Below the pieces are notes generated by a model. That model was given only the letters and a program-made list of their open reading frames with translations, did not search any database and had not been told where the DNA came from. A program made the position numbers and the translations under genes. From contig MU623354.1 in assembly GCA_025201765.1 (NCBI GenBank), positions 186,001 through 250,000 of the forward strand: DNA of 64,000 nt, written 5' to 3'. Source of the stretch: Daldinia sp. FL1419. Taxonomy: Eukaryota; Ascomycota; Sordariomycetes; Xylariales; Hypoxylaceae. The first letter of the stretch is position 1, and the number at the start of each line of letters is the position of its first letter. Of the stretch, positions 1-11,100 are shown piece after piece.

Positions 1-886
1 TACCTAGGTACAATATCCTTAGGGATCCGCAAAGCTTGTCTCGCTACCTAGTTATATTTTTAAGTTTTCCACGTCTCTTTGTTCTCTACATAGCTGATTG
101 TACTTATCGAAGAATGCAACTCCAATATTATCCGTGCAGATGGATCCAGGACTTTGGGACCTGGGTACGTAGGCGAGGCTTCTGGAATTTCTCTGCTTTC
201 ATGCAGTCATCTCGGGGTCTGATTATTCTCTTTTGATACTACATACGCTCTATGCTCTTAAAAAAAGAACTACGAGCGCATTAGAAAAGATGCCTAAATG
301 AGAGAATTTCGGTAGAGCTTCCCAAGTAATATCAGCTTTTAAATTAGCACAGTTGTCAATGGGTGAGTTGGCTTTTGTGATATAAGTTGGTAAGCTGCGT
401 AAAGGTTCTAGTACCTCCAAATAATATTGAAGGAGATGGATACGATTTCAATGGTATTTGTACCTCTACGGACTCACCATAGTACCTCCTACCCGGAGTA
501 CAAACCGTACCGCGAAGTCTAATCCTAATCAGGTTACCTCTTACAGTGCGAATTCCCGGTGAAGCCCAGGCAGCTACCTATCCCCCGTGCAAATCCAAAT
601 CCAGCCCTGTTTGCTTCCGCCGCTTTCGTGCGGGTTCGATGTTCGTCGGAGGGGTGCATCATTAAGCTCTGGAACAGCCTCATTGGTTTTTAATTTTTTT
701 TATTTCTTAAACTCTCTTCCCACCAATTCAAATAAGTAGAACATTAATCTATCTACTATTGTATTTGCGATCCCAACTCACCAATTTTACTTAACTACGA
801 CTACTTCTCACACCTGAATAGGTACTTTATCGACGTCATATTCAACCCCCACCAACAAATTTATATCCCCCAAGCAATCGGTCAAG
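1..886. other. Intergenic region upstream of the p23 gene
   Basis: No convincing gene is seen. The only open frames are short and lack recognisable sequence. The first ten bases are a TACCTAGGTA palindrome, one copy of the motif dispersed through the window. About 700 bp before the p23 start, near 186-200, lies TTCTGGAATTTC, which loosely resembles a heat-shock element; this is weak evidence. The last 200 bp are probably promoter and 5' leader of the p23 gene. Confidence 0.5.
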
Positions 887-1860
887 ATGGCGCAGGTCAC
901 CCCCGAAGGTAGGTTCAATCCCCCCGAATTACCACCTCGATATGTAGCGCCGTTCGCGAAGAAGCGAGTAGAGTAACATGGACCTGAGTCCATGTCTATG
1001 CCATCTACATGGATATCCCATGAATCCATGAATCCATGAATCCATCCTCAGAGCACACACAAAGCTAACTATTCTCTGCGTAGTACTATGGGCTCAGCGC
1101 TCTTCCAACGCGGAACCCGAGAAAAACTTCATCTATCTCACCATCTCGGTTCCCGATGTCCCCAAGGAGAACCTGAAGCTTGATCTTCAGCCTACGACCT
1201 TAACCTTCACCGGTCACTCCGAGACCCTGAAGCGAACGTACCACCTAGAGCTCACTTTCTACGCTGAGATCGACCCCGCCGAGAGCAAGGTTCACCACAC
1301 TGCTCGCAACGTCGAGCTCAAGTTGCGCAAGAAGGAGCTCAACGACGAGTACTGGCCGCGTCTCCTCAAGGATTCCAAAAAGGTCCAGTTCTTGAAGACC
1401 GACTTCGACAAGTGGGTCGACGAGGACGAGCAAAACGAGGCTCCCGAAGAAGACTTCTCGCAGTTCGGTGGCATGGGTACGTGAGCCCCTTTATAACCTA
1501 GTCTGTTCCTAGACACACGACAGCTTTTGCAAAACCCTATGGCTAACATTTCTTTCTTTCTTTTTTACAGGAGGCATGCCAGGCATGGGTACGTAACTTT
1601 TAGACCCTTGGTATAATAATTACTTTGGGTCGAGATTATTTTCTAGTAACGGTGACAAAGCTAACAAATTGACGCTAGGTGGTGCCGGCGGTGACTTCGG
1701 CGGTATTGACTTCTCCAAGCTCGGCGCAGCCGGTGGTATGCCCGGTATGCCCGGCGGTGATGAGGAGGAGGAGGAGTCTGACGATGATATGCCAGCTCTT
1801 GAAGGAGAGGAGGGCAAGGATGAGAAGGACGAGAAGGACGCGGCTAAGGCCGCCGCATAG
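887..1860 (+). CDS. Hsp90 co-chaperone p23 (CS-domain protein, Sba1/Wos2 family)
   Basis: Four exons: 887-908, 1084-1476, 1571-1588 and 1679-1860, giving 204 aa. All introns are GT..AG and all phases agree. The CS (p23-like) beta-sandwich fills about residues 1-115, starting MAQVTPEVLWAQR and including the family motif WPRLLKD. A Gly/Met-rich linker (GGMPGM repeats) and an acidic tail of the DEEEEESDDDMPALE type follow, both typical of fungal p23. Members of the family bind ATP-bound, closed Hsp90, slow its ATPase and stabilise client complexes in cytosol and nucleus. The start was chosen because exon 1 gives the conserved N-terminus and the reading joins cleanly to exon 2. Two features are odd: exon 3 is an 18-nt microexon, and the donors before and after it lie in the same context (CATGG/GTACGT). 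Intron 1 holds three ATGAATCC repeats near 1020-1045. The identification is strong. Confidence 0.93.
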
Positions 1861-3921
1861 ACACGCTCCTGAAGGCCGTAGAAGCATCAACCTTTCTGCG
1901 GTTACCTTGCGGAAATCCATTCGTCCTGCTTGGACCCGAGAATATGGCTCAGGCGATAGAGAGAATTAGCAGGTGGTAATGCGATTCAAATATGTTTCGG
2001 GAGTCGGCGAGCTATTGGCAAGCTAGGAGGTTAGGTTACCTGGTACTTAACGCTGGATTCCGATTAAAAATTTATGAAGTAATTAAGCATTTTCTGCTAG
2101 ATGACGGTGCCGAGGATTCATACGAGCTCGACGGATAGCAAGGATTACGTCGAAGATGGGAGTCAATCCCCATAATATTGGCCTCATGTATTCTGGCTAC
2201 ACAATCTATGTCGTCCCACACGGTCTATCAACGGGCCACGAAGACTTGCTTATGCGCATCAAGTGTCTTGAATTTCGGCAAGCTGGGCAGCCGCAATTCC
2301 CCATGCCCTGCTTGATTGGTCACGATCGAATCCCCGAAGCTGTAAGTCTCTCTGGTCGGTGTGACGTTAATGCCCGTTGTCAATCCTTTGCCTCAGCTCC
2401 GGACAAGATGTCTCATGGCACTGTTGATGGACCCGAGTTTAATATTTATGTGTATCTGTCTCTCTCCGAAAACCATTTCCTTGATTTGCATCATTTCTGC
2501 TTTGGTCTCCCCACGTCGATCGCCTCAGTCAGAGGGCACTTGTCAACATGCGAGATTCTGTCCTACGGCCATGTAGCAAATTTGACTTGGGAGGTCGGCT
2601 ACTGCACTTTTACTACGAGGCCCGACGCCCCGTTTAGCTTCCGGTGTCGAGACCTGTCAAACTTATTATAGTATGTACTCGTTACTCTAAATTGGTAGTT
2701 CCCCCGTAATAAGGTCTTGTAGAACAGGAACCAGTCTCTTGGGTCCCCGTTCCGCGAATACGTCTGCAGGACAACGGAAGGGACCGTAGGCGTACATCTC
2801 TCCCTCCCTATCCACCTAGACACGCCTACTTTTATATAAAATGGCAAAACTTCGCGTAGAGAATATTTAGATTTCTTCCTACTCTTGGGCACATACCAGT
2901 AATAAATTAGAAAAAAATCATTATTTACCTCTATTCCCACTATTTACCGGTTCCGTGTTATAGATATATTATACAGATAGTCTACGCGCGAGCCGAAGCA
3001 CTTCACAATCGACTTGCAGATAACCTATTTTCTCCCCTTGATATTCCATCTGTAACCTCTCTGCAGACAAGCCGAACAATACCCAGTTGTATACGGGAGT
3101 CAATAAAAGCCAGCTATAATGTCTCACTCCACGAAAAAGTCTACTCGTTCACGCCTCAACACGGCGGCGTCAACTCCTAGTCAATACTCGCAGTCACGGG
3201 CGCAGAACAGCCAATCGTCCTGGACGGCATCAGATGCGGCCAAATCCTCGAAGAACGGCGCATTTCTCGCCGCATGGCCTCCTGAAGAGCCCTACCATAC
3301 CCCGCCAGTTGATCTCTTCGGCCAAGGCCAGAGTCAAGATGGGCCGAGAAGGTCCTGAAGTATAGTTCTGCCATACGGCGGCGCGTGGGTTTTGCTTGGT
3401 TCATAGCCGAGGGGGAAACCGATGCTGCCGAGTAGAATCTAGGGATCCGTTACCTACCTATGTTTCCGTTGTTTCTGTCCTTGCAGGGGCCCCCTTTTTG
3501 GGTAGGGCCACATTATTGCACGGTTTCTTATCTAAGTGGCCAACTGGCGAGGGGCGAAATCTTATATCCTTAGGAGGTCTCAAAATCATAGATATACGGT
3601 ATTATTGGTCATATATTCCGAGAGAGGGCTACAGCCTAGACTTAATCTTGTTGATACCTGGCGGAATAGCTATGTATAACTACTTACAGGGACTGATGGG
3701 AGAGATAGACCGCGGTATAGGCACAGGGGTAAAAAGATAAGAGAAGACTATGAGGTATCGAAAATATTTAATAATTCAACTGCTATATAAAAGTGACACA
3801 AAATCCCAGAGTCGTTACTAAGGCAATAAATATACTGTGGATGTCTATTCCCCGGTGACGCATTTGCCAATACCGAGTACATATACAAAGTTTTCAAATC
3901 AACTTTCATCAATCCACAAAA
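1861..3921. other. Intergenic region without a supported gene
   Basis: It follows the p23 stop; the first 200-300 bp are likely 3' UTR. A 171-codon open frame (2156-2671) and a 79-codon Ser/Thr-rich frame (3119-3358) occur. Neither has a recognisable domain or consistent continuation through plausible introns, so neither is called as a gene. The 3119-3358 frame has the better composition for a real protein and could be a remnant exon. Confidence 0.45.
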
Positions 3922-4018
3922 GCCCGCTTGGCACAGCGGTAATGCGCCTCACTAGTATTCTCTGAATACTACTAAGGAAGCTATGAGGAGATGACTGGTT
4001 CGACTCCAGTAGTGGGCA
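3922..4018 (+). tRNA. tRNA-Thr (anticodon AGT) with a 25-nt intron
   Basis: The cloverleaf can be drawn by hand. The acceptor stem GCCCGCT pairs with AGTGGGC with one G-T wobble. The D arm contains AGCGGTA. The anticodon stem CCTCA/TGAGG holds a loop with anticodon AGT at 3954-3956, and the T arm ACTGG-TTCGACT-CCAGT is perfect. The discriminator base is A. An intron at 3958-3982 lies one base 3' of the anticodon, the standard eukaryotic position. Inside the precursor, AGTATTC pairs with GAATACT, the expected anticodon-intron helix. The mature length is 72 nt before CCA addition. The anticodon would be modified to IGU and read threonine codons ACU, ACC and ACA. It is the only intact tRNA gene found in the window. 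Confidence 0.9.
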
Positions 4019-4029
4019 TTTCTTTTTTT
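4019..4029 (+). terminator. RNA polymerase III terminator of the tRNA gene
   Basis: A T-rich run broken by one C and ending in seven T residues starts directly after the tRNA discriminator base. This is the usual Pol III termination signal. Confidence 0.75.
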
Positions 4030-5206
4030 ACCCATTTTTTTAATGGGTTGGGTGGGTCGATATAGAAATATTTTGTGGGATTTACACGAGAAATAAACGA
4101 GATGCATAACCTCAAGTCCGCTTGCCCTAGACGGTTTAGGTAGCACATTGCGGTCCCCACCGGCGCTAGATGGACCAATTAAACATCGGTGGAGGGGATC
4201 TAGGATCGAGTAGGATAATTAAAGGCTCGGAAGTTATCATGATATCAAACAGGAAGCTTGAAGTCTAGGAAATGTCAAGAATTGATAATTAAGACACGTA
4301 ACGACTGATAGCGCTTTAATTATTTTTAACAGTCGTAAGCCATGTTACCTACTATTGCCAACTATTCTACTTTAAAGTTGCAAGCTCCGAAATGGCCGAC
4401 TTAGGTATAATATCTTGAGTTCCCTCCTCGTCCACTTGTTGAGTTCACTACAACAAGAATCCATCATAAAGACGCCCACCCTCACAAAATCACGCCCGTA
4501 GACAATGTTCTCCAGGTAAGCTCGGACTCTACCAGATCAAAGAACATGATGCATCTCTCGTGGTCGATAGAAGTAGATTTCGATTCTAGGTAGAGTCATG
4601 GCCAAAATTTCTAGATGGCTGGGCATGTGAGGGGCGGACAGATAAAGAGAGAGAAAGGCTTTTATACTTCCATATAGTGCCTCGCACCATCCATTTCTTC
4701 GTACCTGCACCGCGGACAAGCGAGCGATAATAGCGTCCGTACATGAAAACCCATATGCGCAGGTAGTTGATCATGTCGACAACCCACGAGGAGATTATAT
4801 CTCACTTGGCTATGAATGCTAGCAGGCATAATAGTTACCGATATATCTAGTACATACAAAAACTTATCGCGGCAGAACTCGAATATCAGTAAGGGATTAT
4901 TCCCTACGCAGAGAACAAGTTTATCTCAACGATCCATCCCGAATTCCTGAGTTAAAGCAGGGTCAATAATTCGCCACCCCTCTCCTCCCCCGGCGGTTGC
5001 AAACGCTCTAAGTACTGTCTCTTTTTAACTCATTCTTGAATACTATACACAGCTGGCAGCCCTTCCTAGCCGACTCGTAAAGGTCCTGGATGCATTGGTG
5101 GTGGCCGCGACTTATTCTTAGTCGGGAGCTACCGATCCACCTTGCTACATCGCAATATCGACATAAATCTAAGCCTTCTACTTTCGCTCTATTGGCATGG
5201 CCATCT
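4030..5206. other. AT-rich intergenic region without a gene
   Basis: Only short, unrecognisable open frames are present on either strand. It separates the tRNA gene from the 3' end of the decayed NLR-like gene. Confidence 0.5.
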
Positions 5207-8150
5207 TTAATCTCGTGGTCCTCTATCCTGGGTAATTTGGGCTGAATAGGATGATGCTCGGAGACTAGGTAGCTGGATGATCTCGGCCAACTCAGATGAG
5301 AGCGTTAACTTTCTGTCTTCCTCGGTTAAGATTGCACCACGGTTCAAGAAAAAGTCAACCAAAGCCTCGTGGCCCAGTTTGATCGCTAGTGTAAGAGCTG
5401 TGTTTCCCTGTTGGCCCTCCATAGAAGTTTCTGTGTTTACTAACACCAGAATCTTGCATGCCTCTTGTGCCCCAAATAAGACAGCAATATATAGGGGCGT
5501 CTCTCTCCTTGAATTTGTAGTATATTTATTGGCACGAGCGAGAAGAATTTCTCGAATTCATTTCCCAAATGCGTGCATTGACGCGATATGCATTGGTGTG
5601 TTGCCGAGATGGTTCTTGACATTCAACAAGGCCCCAACATCAATAAGGGCTTTGACGGCTCCTAACTGGCGGAATCGAATTGCCTCATGAAGCAACGTGC
5701 TACCACGGGGGTCTTGAATATTAAGATCAAACCTAAGAGCAATATATTGGGCTATAAATTCATAAATATTGTATGACGACGGGCTAATTAACCCTTCAAA
5801 GCCTTCAAAGATCTTAGAATTTCGCGCCTCGTCCGTATATCCGTCGCGTTCGGAGAAAGCCCAATTCAAACCTAGATTAGATTTTGGATTAGATTTTGCA
5901 ATGTAGTTTTTAGTAGGCAGGTGAGCGTATCCGTCTCCTCAGCTAACCGACAGTGTCTCGGCCAGTAAGTATGAACATAACGCTCGAAACTCTTGCTAGA
6001 AGTAGTGTTCCCTTGCCCACTTGAATTTTCTTGATATTGTTGGAGAGCCTCGCCGCGATAAGATTCAGTAAAGTAGAAGCATGTAAATGCAGCTTGAAGG
6101 TGGACCAGCTCTATGCTGAAGTTGGATTTCCTTCGGTTTTCCAGGTAATCTCGAACAGACAAATGTTGAAGCCGGATGATTCCGGTGGTATCTTCCACGA
6201 GCAAATTGCTGCAAAACGCAAGGATAAGGCCCCCTTGAATTTCGGATGCCTCTGTCTCGTCCAGCCTAACTGAGATCGTGTATGCAAATTCCCCTGGCGT
6301 CAAAGACCTAAACGCGCACAAGACCCAGCACAAGGCTATTCTCACCATCTCCTTTCTATATAATTGCGAATCACCGCTGCCTATAGCTATATCATATACC
6401 TCATGGTATGTATTATATAGACGTTCTTCGCCAATCGTCTTGGAAGATTCTAAGGCATAAAGTTTGAGCTGAACGTCCTTTTTAAGATATATTTTCTTGG
6501 ATTTATTCTCATCTAGAAAGAGATAGAGCTGCCGTTTTACCTGTATGAACCTATGGTGCCGTTAGTTTCCTCGATCTAGGTAAGAGATGCCTAGTTGAAG
6601 TGGGAACTTTTGGCATACATTCCGTTTGCTCTATCAACTAATATATTCTCGAGCTTTTTTACTTGTTCGTCTGTCATACTAGAGCCTTTCCGTCGCTTCG
6701 GTATTTCTAGATCAAGAAAATCCTAGATATCATCTTTATTCTGCGAGTTGATTGTGATAACGGCGGCATCAGGAAAGGTCTTGTTAACTCTAACATGAAG
6801 GCGACTAGTGAAGGCAACCCGAAAGTTCTTATTCGACCCTATAGCTTGCTTTAGGAAGTCAAGGAGTGTATCATGGTCGATGCACTCGTCTAAGGCGTCG
6901 ATGACTAGGGCAAAGTGAGATTTATACCCAGAAGAGAAAACGCCATCTAGCAATTGGACACATTCCTTGCCAGACAAACCAATACCGGCTAGAGCCTGAC
7001 GGCTGCCCAGATGGAAACTCCTGCGGACATCATCATCCATTCTACCGTTAGCGGACAAAGAAATCTGAGCTAGAAGGCTCTTGAGAATATTTTCAGAGTC
7101 GTTGCGAAACGTGAAATTCTCATCAATCCTGTTTTACATCAATCGAAAACTCACCATTTTCTGTAGTAAAAGAAAAGTAGATTGCCTACTGCTATTCTTG
7201 TCTCCTTTACGAGACAATAAAAGAAGGCAACAATCCCGTCGGGCGATCGGACTAAATCCTCAATAAGAATCGAAGTCAATGAGCTCTTTCCAGTCCCAAT
7301 CCCTCCTCTCGGCCGTAGGCACTGCGAACTTTCCGCCCAGGACCTCCAATTCACTATTACCTTTTATTGAAAATACCACTGACCAGATAAAAAGTGGTCC
7401 TTACTAAGCTTCTTAAGACTTATACACGTCTAAGTGGTCAAGCTGGAGGGATGTCGGGGTAACCCAAGCTGCCACCTGCTCAGTTTCCTTTTTTGTTTGA
7501 TCGATCTCCTGAAATATTGCTTCTATTTTGTCCTGTTGCTTCTCGAGGAACACCCGTATCGTTTTAAGGCCATTGATCTGTATATTTGACCGAGGAACCC
7601 CAGTCTGTTGTTTCCTCCCGGCTAAGGAACATGCTCTCTGCTGTTTAGTAGGTAAGGGTCAATTTTGCCACATCCTCAAGGCCCTGTTCAACAGTATCCC
7701 GAACCATCTTTTCCTTTCCAAGCCTTTGGAAACTCCACTGTCTATTCTCGACCTTTTTTTCTGTCCGTCGGCAACCGTGGCGGGTTGGTCCCGCAAATTT
7801 TCGTATGGTGGAATACCTGCCTGGTCCTTGATCACAGTCTCGAGGTTCTCAATAGGGTCATATTTTTCTCCTGTAGCGTTTCACACACTTCTTTCCACAA
7901 CATTGAGCTTTCGCACGGCGAGCCTTTATGCTCGCCTTTATGCGATTTGAATGGGGTTAATCGTGTCCCTGGTTCGATAACTAAGCTAGCTATGGTGCTA
8001 TCGTCCGATAGCCGTAGCTGAGATGGCTCTCTTTCATCTTGGGACAAACCCTTCTGCGTTGTTGTCTCCGTCGTCGATGTTGCACCTAGGCCCTGAGTCC
8101 ATGCTTCCTGGTCTTCATTGCGATAATGCGCCAGGGGGCGTTATTGAAAT
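5207..8150 (-). pseudogene. Decayed NWD-NACHT-ankyrin (NLR-like STAND) gene
   Basis: Read on the minus strand, the pieces lie in the order of a fungal STAND protein. About 8150-7830 resembles the NWD NACHT-NTPase N-terminal domain (MLWKEVCETLQEKN). At 7354-7190 is a P-loop, GGIGTGKSS. At 7058-6726 is Walker B, FALVIDALDECID, and the following strand. At 6720-5875 is the post-NACHT helical region, and at 5869-5207 are three or four ankyrin repeats (GSTLLHEA, GNTPMHIAS, GNTALTLAI). One clean 68-nt intron, 6618-6551, survives and joins ANG to MFIQV. The gene is broken: TAG at 6725-6723 and TGA at 5560-5558 are both in frame inside conserved sequence. The frame shifts near 5870-5890, where a CAAAATCTAATC unit is duplicated. 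The segment between P-loop and Walker B (about 7200-7110) has no consistent splice solution, and the N-terminal part also changes frame. Intact relatives are thought to act in self/non-self recognition and programmed cell death. Confidence 0.8.
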
Positions 8151-11100
8151 GAGTTTCTGTGAGTTTATTTTCGCAACGTTTCACTCCGTACTTTCTATAG
8201 GAAATTGAATTAGAAACTTCTCACTAGGTTTATTAAGTTAACTGGGAAATTCACACGACAGAGCATGATATCCTCAGTCTGCAGGACCGGTCGAATCTTA
8301 TCGGTCCTTACCCCTTTAAGTACTGCATGGTTGACTCCGAATATCCTCACCAAAGACTTGGGTCGCGGTAAGCGACTTAGATAGTTTAACTTATGTCAGA
8401 TAATAAGAGACCAAATGAGTGAGTGCATTTAATGATATGGTTATAGATGGAAATTCTAAAAGTGGGTAATTCCAGAAGCCTTTCGGCACCTCTCCTAACT
8501 AGTGCTTCTCACTTTCTATCTTTCGTACTTGCCATCTATACCATCCTATGACTAATAGTGTACCTGCCTGTTCATTAATATTAGATGTACGTCCCTGCAA
8601 TGTGGGCCAGATTCTATTTATTTTATCTTATTACGGTTGGTAGTATTATATCAAATAATGACTGTAACTTTTTTCCCCCTTTTTTAAAAAGAAGATCCCG
8701 GAGTAGGTCTTATTATGCAAACCCTGCAACCGTCGAAACGTAAACTTCGTTAAGCTTGACGTTCTTAAATGCTAAGATGAATTCAATCAAACAGCTCAAT
8801 CCTATCTCACTCACAAAGGTATTATGGCAATGCGAGGCTGAGAGGAAGGCTCAAGTTATTCATTCTTCAAGATGCCGAATGCACCTTTGTGGGTATAGCA
8901 CGACATTTCGAAATTGCTGCAGATATAAGCGCGTAACGTTTCCTTTAAGTTTAAATCTTCATCACGCAATCTAATAAGCTTAACATGGCCGGCAGTGTCT
9001 AAGCGATCTCGAAAAATGGGCTAATCCTTGATGCCGTATCTATAATAGCTGGCTGTTAAGCTGCGGGAGAGCTAACATTTTTTATCGGACCCTGGGCATA
9101 TTGTTGGTACATAAGGTCCTCAACGCCAATTGGCAATACTTGCAGTAGCTTTGGGTGCTCGCGATAACCCTGGGATTTCTATCAAGAACTACGGTTAGCT
9201 TAAACGAACAATCAACTCGCTGGAGCTTCGTTAGATCTTTACTAGTAATATTCCCTGTGGCGATCTGATTCCCTAGTAATACTCTTGCAACATCCAGGAC
9301 ATAGGGTACAATTGTTGCTACGGGGTCTTACCTAGCAGCCATATACGGAAAGTAACTCGGGCTCGAGTGGAGAAAGATAGCTCTCTCCTGCGGCTCCGCG
9401 GACCGCATGGGGGGTGGAGTGGGTAGGACGGTCATGTGCTAGGCCAAGTAGATTTCGTCACATCCCATCCCATCCCATCCAGCCATCCGCCCATCTACAG
9501 CCATATCTTTACTCATCACAATCACACATCGGATTTAAGACACCGTACCGGGGAACTGGCTAATGGGATTGCGATTCGAGCCCATTACTTGCAGCTCCCC
9601 GGCAGCAGCCACAAATACCACAGTAGATACAGCAGGTACGGCAGATACAGCAGATATAAGCATAACGTGAGAATCGGCGCCTCATCACCGGGATAATGCG
9701 TTTCCGAGATGTGACAGATGCGCAATCTGTTGCCATTACTTCATCAATGCTAATCTATCTGCGATACCTAGGTCCTACCCAGGTATCGATATCACGAAGC
9801 CGCTCCGCTCTCGGTCTTTGATGATTATGCTGCCCCCCTCGGGGCTTAATTGGTCAATGGCTTGCTACTATGTAGGCAAGGTGTACCTTACTCGCTCACT
9901 CATCAATCTATCTTCGAGCAACGCGGCAAGAGGACGCTGTCCGATGAAGTGATGACGAGTGTGATTCATCTAACATTAATGTAAGTTGTGTCGCATGCCG
10001 CCGACTGCGACGACGAAATGGAGCGATATTGCGCTTGCGCTTGCGTCTCGCATGAGTTCGCGCAAATCAACGAGGACGTTCGAAGCCATCGCGACCGTGA
10101 ATGGGTTGCCACGTTTGTCCAGAACTGCAATCGGACTGCAAGTTTTGTGTGGTCGGGTTATAGAAAGGGCCACACGCGCGTCCGTCTGCAGCGGATGGCG
10201 CTTCTATGTACATACGAAGCAGGAAGGCCAAGAAGGCCAAGAAGGACGGGAAGGCAAGGCGAAGGATAGGCCATTCAAAGCTGGCAAGTTTTTTCGCCTT
10301 AGGTCTGAAGTAGATATATAAGTACGCAGTTAAGGCATGCATCGGACCCTGTCAGGAAAGTCCGCGATGCGCCCACGACAACGACGGCCGTGCGTGCGGC
10401 AGTGGAACAGGGGGTAGAGTCAAGGAATAGCCAACAGCAAACAGCTTAACGCAGTTTTTCTTCCCCCTGTCTTCGTCTTGTCGAGGATACATAGTACACC
10501 ACTACCTGTGATATGTCTTTTCTCTTTCCTTTACGATATTGGGCCTCAATGCCGTCGAAGGCGCTGCGGAAGGTTACAATTCTGCAACATCGACGTATGG
10601 TCTTTTTGCTCCGAGATACAGAAATGCGGTGCGCACGGAAAAGACATTTTAGTAGATATTGGTAATTGGCAATAGGTTCTTGGAATTTACGCTATGAACG
10701 CGAAAGCCCTTTCGTTTCGACAAGTCACAAAGCGATCGACACCTCGACGCTGTTTAGTGATAGGAGAAGAAGATATTAGTTGCTCCCATACTTTGATCTT
10801 TTCTGAATATCGCCCATTCTGGAATGTGCGTTGTGGAACGTACGATTCAAGTCGAATCGCCGAATCGCTAAGAGAAAATCTGGACTTGTATGAATGAAGA
10901 CCAATCCGTGGCTTTTCATCACATATCTTAAGTAAGACCTAGCTATAATAGAGATGTGATTCGACTATGGGATCCATACGCCCAGTTTACACTAGATGCT
11001 TGGCGTAGATCGTTTCGCGGTGTAGGGTGTGTATAAGTGTGGTAAAGTATGGTAGAACAGAAGCCCGGGGTTTCGAGATCGTTATGAGATTGGTCGATTT

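Noticed and set aside
2156..2671. 171-codon open frame after the p23 gene
   Set aside because: No recognisable domain, composition unlike neighbouring proteins, and a second overlapping frame of similar quality. Likely chance.
3119..3358. 79-codon Ser/Thr-rich frame
   Set aside because: Composition is plausible, but there is no family match by eye and continuation needs frame changes without convincing introns. It may be a remnant exon.
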